A DNA stretch of 64,000 nucleotides from Flectonema sp. DT1601 (taxonomy: Eukaryota > Euglenozoa > Diplonemea > Diplonemida > Diplonemidae). The stretch is from assembly GCA_964019425.1 (NCBI GenBank), contig OZ025784.1, positions 248,001-312,000 on the forward strand, in the 5' to 3' direction. The notes beneath the pieces were generated by a model. The model saw only the letters and a list, made by a program, of their open reading frames with translations, ran no database searches and had not been told where the DNA came from. How positions within the stretch are numbered: position 1 is the stretch's first letter; each line of letters begins with the position of its first letter. Shown piece by piece: positions 1 through 10,904 of this stretch. Both the position numbers and the translations under genes were made by a program.

Positions 1-3000
1 CATAGTCGATCGATAAAAAAAACAATGATAACATTGTTTATTCTTTTTTTTTTTTTTTTTTTAAATTCTTTTTATTAATTTTTTAAAGAAAAAAAACGGA
101 AAATAGAAATTAGTCAACAAAGTCGAACGATAAAAAAAAACAATGATAACATTGTTTATTCTTTTTTTTTTATTTTTTTTTTTTAATATTTTTTTTTTAT
201 TTTGAAAAAAAAAACAATCAGTTTAGCGTCTTGACCAGGACGGAAAATAGAAAGTAATCGACATAGTCGATCGATAAAAAAAACAATGATAACATTGTTT
301 ATTCTTTTTTTGTATTTTTTTATATTCTTTTTTATTAATTTTGAAAAAAAAACAATCAGTTTAGCGTCTTGACCAGGACGGAAAATAGAAAGTAATCGAC
401 ATAGTCGATCGATAAAAAAAACAATGATAACATTGTTTATTCTTTTTTTTTTTTTTTTTTTAAATTCTTTTTATTTATTTTTTAAAGAAAAAAAACGGAA
501 AATAGAAATTAGTCAACAAAGTCGAACGATAAAAAAAAAACAATGATAACATTGTTTATTCTTTTTTTTTTTGTATTTTTTTTAATATTCTTTTTTATTA
601 ATTTTGAAAAAAAAAAAACAATCAGTTTAGCGTCTTGACCAGGACGGAAAATAGAAAGTAATCGACATAGTCGATCGATAAAAAAAACAATGATAACATT
701 GTTTATTCTTTTTTTGTATTTTTTTATATTCTTTTTTATTAATTTTGAAAAAAAAACAATCAGTTTAGCGTCTTGACCAGGACGGAAAATAGAAAGTAAT
801 CGACATAGTCGATCGATAAAAAAAACAATGATAACATTGTTTATTCTTTTTTTTTTATTTTTTTTTTTTAATATTTTTTTTTTTATTTTGAAAAAAAAAA
901 CAATCAGTTTAGCGTCTTGACCAGGACGGAAAATAGAAAGTAATCGACATAGTCGATCGATAAAAAAAAACAATGATAACATTGTTTATTCTTTTTTTTT
1001 ATTTTGTTTTCTTTTTATTCATTTTTTAAAGAAAAAAAACGGAAAATAGAAATTAGTCGACAAAGTCGAACGATAAAAAAAAAAACAATGATAACATTGT
1101 TTATTCTTTTTTTTTTTGTATTTTTTTTAATATTCTTTTTTATTAATTTTGAAAAAAAAAAAACAATCAGTTTAGCGTCTTGACCAGGACGGAAAATAGA
1201 AAGTAATCGACATAGTCGATCGATAAAAAAAAACAATGATAACATTGTTTATTCTTTTTTTTTATTTTGTTTTCTTTTTATTCATTTTTTAAAGAAAAAA
1301 AACGGAAAATAGAAATTAGTCGACAAAGTCGAACGATAAAAAAAAAAACAATGATAACATTGTTTATTCTTTTTTTTTTTGTATTTTTTTTAATATTCTT
1401 TTTTATTAATTTTGAAAAAAAAAAAACAATCAGTTTAGCGTCTTGACCAGGACGGAAAATAGAAAGTGATCGACATAGTCGATCGATAAAAAAACAATGA
1501 TAACATTGTTTATTCTTTTTTTTTATTTTAAATTCTTTTTATTTATTTTTTAAAGAAAAAAAAAACGGAAAATAGAAATTAGTCGACAAAGTCGAACGAT
1601 AAAAAAAACAATGATAACATTGTTTATTCTTTTTTTTTGTATTTTTTTATATTCTTTTTTATTAATTTTGAAAAAAAAAACAATCAGTTTAGCGTCTTGA
1701 CCAGGACGGAAAATAGAAAGTGATCGACATAGTCGATCGATAAAAAAAAAACAATGATAACATTGTTTATTCTTTTTTTTTATTTTAAATTCTTTTTATT
1801 TATTCTTTAAAGAAAAGAAACGGAAAATAGAAATTAGTCGACAAAGTCGAACGATAAAAAAAAACAATGATAACATTGTTTATTCTTTTTTTTTTTGTAT
1901 TTTTTTTAATATTCTTTTTTATTAATTTTGAAAAAAAAAAAAAACAATCAGTTTAGCGTCTTGACCAGGACGGAAAATAGAAAGTGATCGACATAGTCGA
2001 TCGATAAAAAAACAATGATAACATTGTTTATTCTTTTTTTTTATTTTAAATTCTTTTTATTTATTTTTTAAAGAAAAAAAAAACGGAAAATAGAAATTAG
2101 TCGACAAAGTCGAACGATAAAAAAAAACAATGATAACATTGTTTATTCTTTTTTTTGTATTTTTTTATATTCTTTTTTATTAATTTTGAAAAAAAAAACA
2201 ATCAGTTTAGCGTCTTGACCAGGACGGAAAATAGAAAGTGATCGACATAGTCGATCGATAAAAAAACAATGATAACATTGTTTATTTTTTTTTTTTTTAT
2301 TTTAAATTCTTTTTATTTATTCTTTAAAGAAAAGAAACGGAAAATAGAAATTAGTCGACAAAGTCGAACGATAAAAAAAAAACAATGATAACATTGTTTA
2401 TTCTTTTTTTTTTTTTTTTTTTTATATTCTTTTTTATTAATTTTGAAAAAAAAACAATCAGTTTAGCGTCTTGACCAGGACGGAAAATAGAAAGTGATCG
2501 ACATAGTCGATCGATAAAAAAACAATGATAACATTGTTTATTCTTTTTTATTTATTTTAAATTCTTTTTATTTATTTTTTAAAGAAAAAAAACGGAAAAT
2601 AGAAATTAGTCAACAAAGTCGAACAATAAAAAAAAAACAATGATAACATTGTTTATTCTTTTTTTTTTTTTTTTTTTTTATATTCTTTTTTATTAATTTT
2701 GAAAAAAAAAAAACAATCAGTTTAGCGTCTTGACCAGGACGGAAAATAGAAAGTAATCGACATAGTCGATCGATAAAAAAACAATGATGACATTGTTTAT
2801 TCTTTTTTTTTATTTTAAATTCTTTTTATTTATTATTTAAAGAAAAGAAACGGAAAATAGAAATTAGTCGACAAAGTCGAACGATAAAAAAAAAACAATG
2901 ATAACATTGTTTATTCTTTTTTTTTTTTTTTTTATATTCTTTTTATTAATTTTTTAAAAAAAAAAAAAAAAAAAACAATCAGTTTAGCGTCTTGACCAGG

Positions 3001-3100
3001 ACGGAAAACTGGAAGTAATCGACATAGTCGATCGATAAAAAAAACAATGATAACATTGTTTCATCTTTTATATTTTTTAATTTTTTTTTATATTTGAAGA
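1..3100 (+). repeat. Hairpin-rich tandem repeat array, block A
   Basis: About 24 tandem copies of a unit averaging 130 bp; the array runs off the left edge of the window. Each unit holds AACAATG-ATAA-CATTGTT (a 7-bp stem), a long T tract followed by an A tract, and a spacer. Two unit types mostly alternate. Type A has ATCGAC-ATA-GTCGAT plus a block reading CAGTTTAGCGTCTTGACCAG. Type B has TCGAC-AAA-GTCGA and lacks that block. Unit length varies mainly through the homopolymers. Open frames crossing the array (repeating a peptide with RPGQDAKL) follow from the repeat and look non-coding. Confidence 0.95.
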
Positions 3101-3735
3101 AAAGAAAGAAGAAAAAAAAAAAAAAAAAAAACAAGCGGAATTGATCATAATGGGTGGCAGGGGTTGATATAACTTCATTTGAAAATTCTTCTTTTTTAAT
3201 TTCTTTTTTTTTGAAATTTTTTTTTTTATTTAACAGGAGTTAAGATCACTTACATGAGTTAACACAACACAGATACGAGAGTAGCAAAATGAGGTAACAC
3301 TACCAATTCAACAAAAAATAATCAGGATCGGACACAAGGAGGAGAGTTCATTCTACCTCTCACTGTCCTTGCTGGTATCTTAAGTGTCTTGGTATCTCTT
3401 GTGTGTCGGTATCTCGGAAGTGCTGGTATCTCGTATGTGCGTTGGTATCTCTTGCGTGTTGGTATCTCTTGCACATAATAAAAAAAAATATTGAGTTAAC
3501 ATGATCAGTTTTATTTATCATCAGAGACAGACCGGAACTATTTGAAAATAAAATGTAGATGGGAAACAGTGAAAATTAAAATGAATGATAAAATTAAATG
3601 AGATTTATGACATAACAGACCAGATAGAGAGTAATAAAGGGAAAAGGAAAACGGAAAGGGTTCATTCACTTAGTTAAAGTTAAGACCGATTAGTCAGTTT
3701 AAGGTCTTGACTAGGACCAACAAAAAAAAAAAAAA
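3101..3735. other. A/T-rich spacer without a gene
   Basis: I see no gene here. The stretch holds poly-A/T tracts, a short tandem repeat (3372-3475) and, at about 3521-3573, a motif around GTAGATGGGAAACA. That motif recurs near 6319-6367 and inside the LTR-like elements (for example near 9240). The part at 3590-3650 is nearly the same as 14450-14505, so this is probably old mobile-element debris. Confidence 0.5.
3372..3475 (+). repeat. Short tandem repeat, TGGTATCTC core
   Basis: Five or six imperfect copies of a 16-21 bp unit, TGGTATCTC followed by a TTGYGTGT-like spacer, lie head to tail. They are unrelated to the hairpin array next to them. No coding frame or function is visible. Confidence 0.75.
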
Positions 3736-3754
3736 TATAAATAAATAAATAAAT

Positions 3755-4185
3755 AACGATCAAGCTGAGCTGATCTTGTTTTTATTAAAATAAGGGGAGC
3801 GGGAGGGATGGAAGGAATAAAGGAAAAAAAAAGAAAAGGTCGATCAATTGGATCTGGTCGTCGAGAAGAAGAAGACAATTATTTTAAAGGTCGATCGGCA
3901 TAGCCGATCGTTGAGAAAAATAACCAGATATAAATACAATCAGTTTAAATAAAAAAAAAAAATAAATAAATTAAAAAAAAAAAAGTTTAACGATCAAGCT
4001 GAGCTGATCTTGTTTTTATTAAAATAAGGGGAGCGGGAGGGATGGAAGGAATAAAGGGAAAAAAAAGAAAAGGTCGATCAATTGGATCTGATCGTCGAGA
4101 AGAAGAAAACAATTGTTTTTAAAAAAATGATCGGTATAGCCGATCGTTGAGAAAAGAACAGATATAAATACAATCGATTTTGGTG
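3755..4185 (+). repeat. Two-copy direct repeat with strong hairpins
   Basis: Two copies of a unit of about 190 bp start at 3755 and 3989, 234 bp apart. Each begins AACGATCAAGCTGAGCTGAT and holds a purine-rich stretch and a hairpin, CGATCGGC-ATA-GCCGATCG in copy 1 and slightly altered in copy 2. The ATA loop and CGATCG stem recall the hairpins of the large tandem arrays, so the families may share an origin. Minus-strand open frames across it look incidental. Confidence 0.8.
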
Positions 4186-4672
4186 ATCGACGAGTGGAGC
4201 GATCACTTGACAAGAAGGAAAAAAGAAAGGACCGATTAATTGGGGCTTTGGTTGTATTCCCAAGGCATGTTTTTTTTTTTTTTTTTTTTATTCATTTACA
4301 TTTTTTTTTTTTTTTTTTTTTTTAAATTAATAATCACATTTTGTTCAAAAATATTTCATATTAGAGTAAAAGAAAAAGAAAAAAAGAATAAGAGAAAAAA
4401 AAAAAAAAAAAAAAACCATTGCTGGCCCCCTCACCACTCATAGAGGATGAGGAGGCCAGTAAGGCGTCACTCAAATCTATGCCAAGCCTTGGGAACTTGG
4501 ATTGGGGTTTAGACCATTTATAATTAACAATTAACAATTAACCTGATTAACGTTATGATCTGACGGACATAAACATATCGATAAAATAATACAAACAAAA
4601 ACGAACAATAAATAATAAATAAGCTAAAAAAACTAAATAAACAAAATGATGTGAAAGTAAGGAAAAAGAGAA

Positions 4673-6286
4673 TTACAAGGGGGTGGAGTCACCGTGAACG
4701 TCATCAGCAGAACATCTCCTTCGATTGTAACGATATCTTGATGGAGGGGTCCGTTTTTTCAGAGTTGAACGCTCAGACTTTCTCGGCGGAGTTTCATTTT
4801 CCTCATGTTCTTCTGTGTCTGGCGGACTCAAACCTTCTGCCCATGAAGCTAATTGGAACTTCAGGGCCGCAATTTGAGACCGTGCCAAGGCGAGTTGAGC
4901 ATTTAAATCGCTCGCCAGTCCCGTTAACATCATGGATTGCTCAAGCTGCTCTGCGTGAGTTGTACACCGTTGGTGATTCAGCTCCGAGAGGCGAAGTTGG
5001 GCATCCAAAAGTTGTTCTGAGAGCTCTGCCGCTTTCTCGTTTGTTTCGAGAGAGTCATCTACTGCTCGACAGTAATTCTCGAGTAAGTCAATCCTACCCT
5101 CGGACCATTGTCTCGCAATAGGTGTATTCTCTTTAACGGAGATAACGTGACTCTCTTGTCGTAAAATCTTGGTCGGCGTGCGGTCGAGAGCTTCACTCTG
5201 CGGCATTGTCGGAGGAATTGAGGCTAGAGGACAAAGAGGGGTGATATAATTAAGGGTAGGGATAAGGGGTTTAATAAGAGGAGTAAAAAGACTACTCGTA
5301 GTTGTAAAGAGCGAGAGGTAGTTCTTTGCTATCTTCATCATAGCAACAGATTCATACAGAACGGGGGTTCGGGGGGAAACTTGTTGACTAAAGTGGGTCA
5401 TACGGGGACGCGCGGCACGCAAACTCTCGACCTCCTGTTGAGTATAGAAAAGTCTTATTTTACTTTCTCTTTCCTCATTACATTTGGTCTCCAATTCGTT
5501 CGACAGAAGAACAAACCTTTGATGGTAATTAAAGAGCGCCATTTCCGATAGGTCTGCTCTCTGAGTCAGATTTGCGAGCTCACGTTTCCTGTAATCTTCC
5601 ACTAAGTCATATTGTCGAGCTAGTGCAGAAAGAGAAGTCTTCGATTCATCGCGTTCTGCTGTTAACCGTTGAATTACTCCTTCCAGAAGTTCATATTCTT
5701 TTCTATCTTTTTCAATAATTAAAACAGGGGGCGCAGGAGGAAGTGAGGATGGATCCTGGTTGGTAGCTTTGATCTCAACAGGTAATCCATTTAGAAACTG
5801 CTTGTCTTTCTCGAGGGAGGCTGACATCGCATTAAAGTAAAATAAAAATAGAACATAAAAAATTCGTTCTTTCATTTGCTCTAATTCGTTTTCTAAAATC
5901 TGGCATTTCAAGGAAAGTTTCAGCCTTAATTTTCCTTCTTTTTTTTTGTACAAGGGGGTTTGAGAACCCATGTCAGATTGAGTTCTTATCACTATAGCGA
6001 AATCAGCAGGAAGTGTTTGCGATCCCGTTGACATGAGTTCAGGTGGGGGAGTCTGGAAAGAGATGGAAGAAATAGAAGAGAATGACAAGGAGAGTCCAGT
6101 GAGCTCATCCTCATCTAACAAAACAGAAGGGGCCGGGGAGGAAGAACCATTGGCAATAAGTAGAATAGAAAGAGCCGATGCGTAACAAGTTTGCCAGATA
6201 AAACATTTCTCAAGCCACGATCTTTCAATGGTGAGCTTTTCGATCGTTTTCAGTTTTGTTACTTTGTGGATTTTGACTTCTTCCAC
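4673..6286 (-). CDS. Coiled-coil protein of unknown function, 5' end unresolved
   Basis: An open frame of 537 codons, isolated between repeat arrays. The middle and C-terminal parts (roughly residues 195-290 and 390-490) are rich in E, K, Q and L with heptad-like spacing, as in a coiled coil. The C-terminus is basic with R/K clusters. Hydrophobic stretches near residues 140-150 and 315-350 fit poorly and could be in-frame introns. The first codon of the frame is GTG and the frame stays open upstream to a TAG near 6327 without an ATG; the first internal ATG is at about residue 85. The true start is therefore unknown and an upstream exon is possible. I recognise no family. It is the only supported gene in the repeat region and the only one on the minus strand, so it may be cargo of a mobile element or a host gene trapped between repeats. 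Confidence 0.5.
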   Translation of the reverse strand: MEEVKIHKVTKLKTIEKLTIERSWLEKCFIWQTCYASALSILLIANGSSSPAPSVLLDEDELTGLSLSFSSISSISFQTPPPELMSTGSQTLPADFAIVIRTQSDMGSQTPLYKKKEGKLRLKLSLKCQILENELEQMKERIFYVLFLFYFNAMSASLEKDKQFLNGLPVEIKATNQDPSSLPPAPPVLIIEKDRKEYELLEGVIQRLTAERDESKTSLSALARQYDLVEDYRKRELANLTQRADLSEMALFNYHQRFVLLSNELETKCNEERESKIRLFYTQQEVESLRAARPRMTHFSQQVSPRTPVLYESVAMMKIAKNYLSLFTTTSSLFTPLIKPLIPTLNYITPLCPLASIPPTMPQSEALDRTPTKILRQESHVISVKENTPIARQWSEGRIDLLENYCRAVDDSLETNEKAAELSEQLLDAQLRLSELNHQRCTTHAEQLEQSMMLTGLASDLNAQLALARSQIAALKFQLASWAEGLSPPDTEEHEENETPPRKSERSTLKKRTPPSRYRYNRRRCSADDVHGDSTPL

Positions 6287-6368
6287 AGGGAAGATTTCTT
6301 TATTTAAACTTTTTTTTTTAACAGACCGTAACTATTTGAAAATAATGTAGATGGGAAACAGTGAAAAG

Positions 6369-7217
6369 TATTTTCCGTCCTGGTCAAGACGCTAAACTGA
6401 TTGTTTTTTTTTTAATAAATAAAAAGAAATAAAAAAAAAAAAAAAAAATAAACAATGTTATCATTGTTTTTTTTTTTTCGACTATGTCGATCACTTTCTA
6501 TTTTCCGTCCTGGTCAAGACGCTAAACTGATTGTTTTTTTTTTCAAAATTAATAAAAAAGAATATAAAAAAAAAAATAAAAAAAAAAGAATAAACAATGT
6601 TATCATTGTTTTTTTTTTTATCGTTCGACTTTGTTGACTAATTTCTATTTTCCGTTTTTTTTCTTTTTAAAATAAAAAGAATTTAAAAAAAAAAAAAAAA
6701 AAGAGTAAACAATGTTATCATTGTTTTTTTTATCGATCGACTATGTCGATTACTTTCTATTTTCCGTCCTGGTCAAGACGCTAAACTGATTGTTTTTTTT
6801 TCAAAATTAATAAAAAAGAATATAAAAAAAAACAAAAAAAAAAAGAATAAACAATGTTATCATTGTTTTTTTTTATCGTTCGACTTTGTCGACTAATTTT
6901 TATTTTCCGTTTTTTTTCTTTAAAAATAAATAAAAAGAATTTAAAAAAAAAAAAAAAAAAAGAATAAACAATGTTATCATTGTTTTTTTATCGATCGACT
7001 ATGTCGATCACTTTCTATTTTCCGTCCTGGTCAAGACGCTAAACTGATTGTTTTTTCTTTAAAATAATAAAAAGGATTAAAAAAAAAAAAAAAAAAAAAA
7101 AAGAATAAACAATGTTATCATTGTTTTTTATCGATCGACTATGTCGATCACTTTCTATTTTCCGTCCTGGTCAAGACGCTAAACTGATTGTTTTTTCTTT
7201 AAAAAATAATTAAAAGG

Positions 7218-7248
<31 letters not shown>

Positions 7249-7640
7249 ATAAACAATGTTATCATTGTTTTTTTATCGATCGACTATGTCGATCACTTTC
7301 AATTTTCCGTCCTGGTCAGGACGCTAAACTGATTGTTTTTTCTTTAAAAATAAATAAAAAGAATAAAAAAAAAGAAAAAAAAAAGGAATAAACAATGTTA
7401 TCATTGTTTTTTTTTTATCGATCGACTATGTCGATTACTTTCTATTTTCCGTCCTGGTCAGGACGCTAAACTGATTGTTTTTTCTTTAAAAATAAATAAA
7501 AAGAATAAAAAAAAAAGAAAAAAAAAAGGAATAAACAATGTTATCATTGTTTTTTATCGATCGACTATGTCGATCACTTTCTATTTTCCGTCCTGGTCAA
7601 GACGCTAAACTGATTGTTTTTTCTTTAAAATAATTAAAAG

Positions 7641-7673
<33 letters not shown>

Positions 7674-7926
7674 ATAAACAATGTTATCATTGTCTTTTTT
7701 CTATCGATCGACTATGTGGATCACTTTCAATTTTCCGTCCTGGTCAGGACGCTAAACTGATTGTTTTTTCTTTAAAAATAAATAAAAAGAATAAAAAAAA
7801 AAAAAAAAAAAAGGAATAAACAATGTTATCATTGTTTTTTTTCTATCGATCGACTATGTCGATTAATTTCTATTTTCCGTCCTGATCGAGACGCTAAACT
7901 GATTGTTTCCTTTTTTTAAATAATAA

Positions 7927-7935
<9 letters not shown>
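6369..7935 (-). repeat. Hairpin-rich tandem repeat array, block B (inverted)
   Basis: About 11 copies of the block A unit in the opposite orientation (AACAATGTTATCATTGTT on the + strand). Type A and type B units alternate at the left end, then type A units dominate. The right end runs through a junction (TTGTTTCCTTTTTTTAAATA, near 7905) into the composite module. The same junction recurs near 13970 and, inverted, at about 18945-18970. Confidence 0.93.
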
Positions 7936-7963
<28 letters not shown>

Positions 7964-8362
7964 ATCTCCCTGCTATCCTCATATCCCCACAATAATATTA
8001 TACCTTTTCATTTTCTCTTTCCTTTTCTGGTCTTTTTTTTTTCTTTTTTTCCTTTTTCATACAACGTTTTTTATTTATATTTTATTTTTTTTTTTTTTTT
8101 TCATGTTTGATTATTTCCTCTTCATATTTTTTTTCTATTCTTTCTTTTTTTTTTTTTTTTTTTTTTTCTCTACCTCTCTCTTAATTCTGTTCGTTTCTTT
8201 GAAACGAAAATTCATTTGAATATTATTCCTTGGTCAGCAACCATCATTGTCGCCCTTTGGGCCTGTTAAAAAAAAAAAAAAAATAAAAAGAAAGTTTACA
8301 TCGGGAATAGGGCAGGAGCCAAAAGCTCCCAGTCCGTTACTTCCCACTTATCGAAATTCATT
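7936..8362 (+). repeat. Composite repeat module, copy 1
   Basis: About 430 bp running from a poly-A tract through AGAGCATCTCCCTGCTATCC, pyrimidine-rich blocks and a conserved tail that ends near CTTCCCACTTATCG. It holds two hairpins: TCGTTTC-TTT-GAAACGA and, near the end, a stem of GGAGC/GCTCC type around the word AAAAG. Copies 2 (14000-14440) and 3 (17294-17748, inverted) match it closely apart from homopolymer lengths. No gene is visible. Confidence 0.85.
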
Positions 8363-8672
8363 TATCGTTCGACTTTGTCGACTAATTTCTATTTTCCGTT
8401 TTTTTTTTCCTTTAAAAAATAAATAAAAAGAATTTAAAAAAAAAAAAGAATAAACAATGTTATCATTGTTTTTTTATCGATCGACTTTGTCGACTAATTT
8501 CTATTTTCCGTCCTGGTCAAGACGCTAAACTGATTGTTTTTTTTTTTAATAAATAAAAAGAAATAAAAAAAAAAAAAAAAAAGAATAAACAATGTTATCA
8601 TTGTTTTTTTATCGTTCGACTTTGTCGACTAATTTCTATTTTCCGTTTTTTTTTTCCTTTAAAAAATAAATA
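8363..8672 (-). repeat. Tandem array block C, left part
   Basis: Two to three inverted-orientation units of the hairpin-rich repeat. The block is interrupted at 8672 by an LTR-like element and resumes at 10245. The break falls in the spacer TAAAAAATAAATA/AAAGAATTTA, so the element landed inside an existing array. Confidence 0.9.
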
Positions 8673-10244
8673 GAGTTGAATTTCCAGGTGAGATTTGGAC
8701 TGTTAGCTTTTGGCTAAGGCCCTCCCTGAAGAGCAAGAACAAAAAAACTACTCACACCTGAAGAAAACATACACAAAGAACACACTGTAAGCTGTGCGTG
8801 TATTTTGTGTTTGTCACAACAGGAGAGAAAAGAAAGAATGTCAAGGTTGATCACCTTGCCTATCAACGCACAACATTGGTGGTCTCTACTAGACCCTGAG
8901 TGATCCCACTGGATCTCTCATCGTTCATAGTACCTATGTGAAGTTATAAAATCAAAGGTAAACTATGAACTACAAATGACTTAGCCTGTTATTATAATGC
9001 CACAGGCAGGCCCTGCATTCAGCAACTATCCAGCAGTGCTTGGATGTCCTGATCTTCTTCTAAAAAAAAGAAGGAAAAACAAAACTGTAGCTGGGATCAC
9101 TCAGGATCAACAGACTACCAATGCTACCTGTTGTACTTGCTCACTATGGGGGGTGATGCCAAACACCCAGAAGTACTAAACTGCTTTCCTTCTTGCTGCC
9201 CAGGAGTTTCTGACCAGAACTAATAGAAAATAAAAAGTAGATGGGAAACAATAAAAAGTAAAATGGATATAACTGAAGTTAAACAAGACAAATGAAGTAA
9301 CAGACCAGAACAGAAAGAGAATTGTAATAGAAGATTACAAATAAAAAAAATGCAAGTATCAACACATGATCAGGATACACCAGCAGCTAACAAACAACAT
9401 AAAATTGAAGATCAGTTGCCAGAGTATTTCAACCATGGTAGAATACTCGCCCCTCTGGCAGGGATTATCCCAGACTTGTCCTTTAATTTAGTTGGACACC
9501 ATGGCTTACAACCCTTCCAGAGGGAAGCACCATTATGACTTCTATTTTTTTTCTTCAAGAAAATCATAAGGTGGGAACAAAGAAAAATGCTAAGAGGAAC
9601 CCCTTATTAACACCTAAGACATCTAAACTGCAGCACAGCTTATGCCCAATGCACTAACAGGTCATTCCCTCACACTCAGATCAAAAAATCAAAGTTCAGA
9701 GTGCATCTTAGAGTGAATGAGAGAATTTCCTCCCGCTTTTTTTGAACAAAAGAGATAGGAGAAGGGATAGAAAACGAACATAACAATAAGATTCTAAGTG
9801 AGAAACACTTAGCAGAAACACTTAGCAGCTTTTAAGGAGCTGAAAAGCAAAAAAAATATCTAAGTGAGAAACACTTAGTAGAAACAATTTGTAGCTAATT
9901 AAGCTGAAAATAAAAAAATAAAAAATTTCTAAGTGAGAAATACTTAGCAACTTTTAGAACAAATATTTCAGTAAATAACCTGTAATGATTAAACCATTAC
10001 AAGTTTGATGCCAAAACTGACAAAGACTGAGTTGAATTTCCAGGTGAGATTTGGACTGTTAGCTTTTGGCTAAGGCCCTCCCTGAAGAGCAAGAACAAAA
10101 AAACTACTCACACCTGAAGAAAACATACACAAAGAACACACTGTAAGCTGTGCGTGTATTTTGTGTTTGTCACAACAGGAGAGAAAAGAAAGAATGTCAA
10201 GGTTGATCACCTTGCCTATCAACGCACAACATTGGTGGTCTCTA
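8673..10244 (+). mobile_element. Short LTR-like element (TRIM-like), copy 1, looks whole
   Basis: 1572 bp bounded by two direct repeats of 216 bp (8673-8888 and 10029-10244) that I read as identical, which suggests a recent insertion. The repeats start GAGTTGAATTTCC and end GGTGGTCTCTA. The interior of about 1.1 kb shows no reverse transcriptase, integrase or capsid gene, so it resembles a terminal-repeat element in miniature that depends on a helper. Two frames of about 60 codons (8997-9179 and 9350-9538) recur in all copies but are not recognisable. The interior also carries a cluster of stem-loops (9800-9960). I see no clear primer-binding site, polypurine tract or target duplication, so the LTR assignment is tentative. 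Confidence 0.65.
9800..9960 (+). other. Triple stem-loop cluster inside the LTR-like element
   Basis: CTAAGTG-AGAAA-CACTTAG, or a near variant, occurs three times about 70 bp apart. Weaker AGCT-type inverted repeats lie between the copies. The same cluster is present, inverted, in copies 2 and 3 (around 11150-11310 and 15745-15905). The repeated perfect 7-bp stem suggests an RNA or DNA signal of the element. Confidence 0.8.
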
Positions 10245-10904
10245 AAAGAATTTAAAAAAAAAAAAGAATAAACAATGTTATCATTGTTTTTTTTTTTTAT
10301 CGTTCGACTTTGTCGACTAATTTCTATTTTCCGTTTTTTTTTTTCTCTTTAAAAAATAAATAAAAAGAATTTAAAATAAAAAAAAAGAATAAACAATGTT
10401 ATCATTGTTTTTTTATCGATCGACTATGTCGATCACTTTCTATTTTCCGTCCTGGTCAAGACGCTAAACTGATTGTTTTTTTTTTTAATAAATAAAAAGA
10501 AATAAAAAAAAAAAAAAAAAAAGAATAAACAATGTTATCATTGTTTTTTTATCGTTCGACTTTGTCGACTAATTTCTATTTTCCGTTTTTTTTTTCCTTT
10601 AAAAAATAAATAAAAAGAATTTAAAAAAAAAAAGAATAAACAATGTTATCATTGTTTTTTTATCGATCGACTATGTCGATTACTTTCTATTTTCCGTCCT
10701 GGTCAAGACGCTAAACTGATTGTTTTTTTTTTTTTTTTTTTTCAAAATTAATAAAAAAGAATATAAAAAAAAAAATAAAAAAAAGAATAAACAATGTTAT
10801 CATTGTTTTTTTTATCGTTCGACTTTGTCGACTAATTTCTATTTTCCGTTTTTTTCTTTAAAAAATAAATAAAAAGAATTTAAAATAAAAAAAAAGAATA
10901 AACA
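10245..10904 (-). repeat. Tandem array block C, right part
   Basis: About five inverted-orientation units continue the block begun at 8363. The right end breaks off inside a unit (GAATAAACA) and joins a partial terminal repeat of the next LTR-like element. Confidence 0.9.

Noticed and set aside
509-1245. Long minus-strand frames in the satellite repeating a peptide with SIFRPGQDAKL
   Set aside because: They arise wherever unit length happens to be a multiple of three. Other units shift the frame, and the peptide is mostly F/K from homopolymers.
1-3100. CRISPR array
   Set aside because: Repeats and spacers are both repeated, the unit is over 100 bp, and the genome is eukaryotic.
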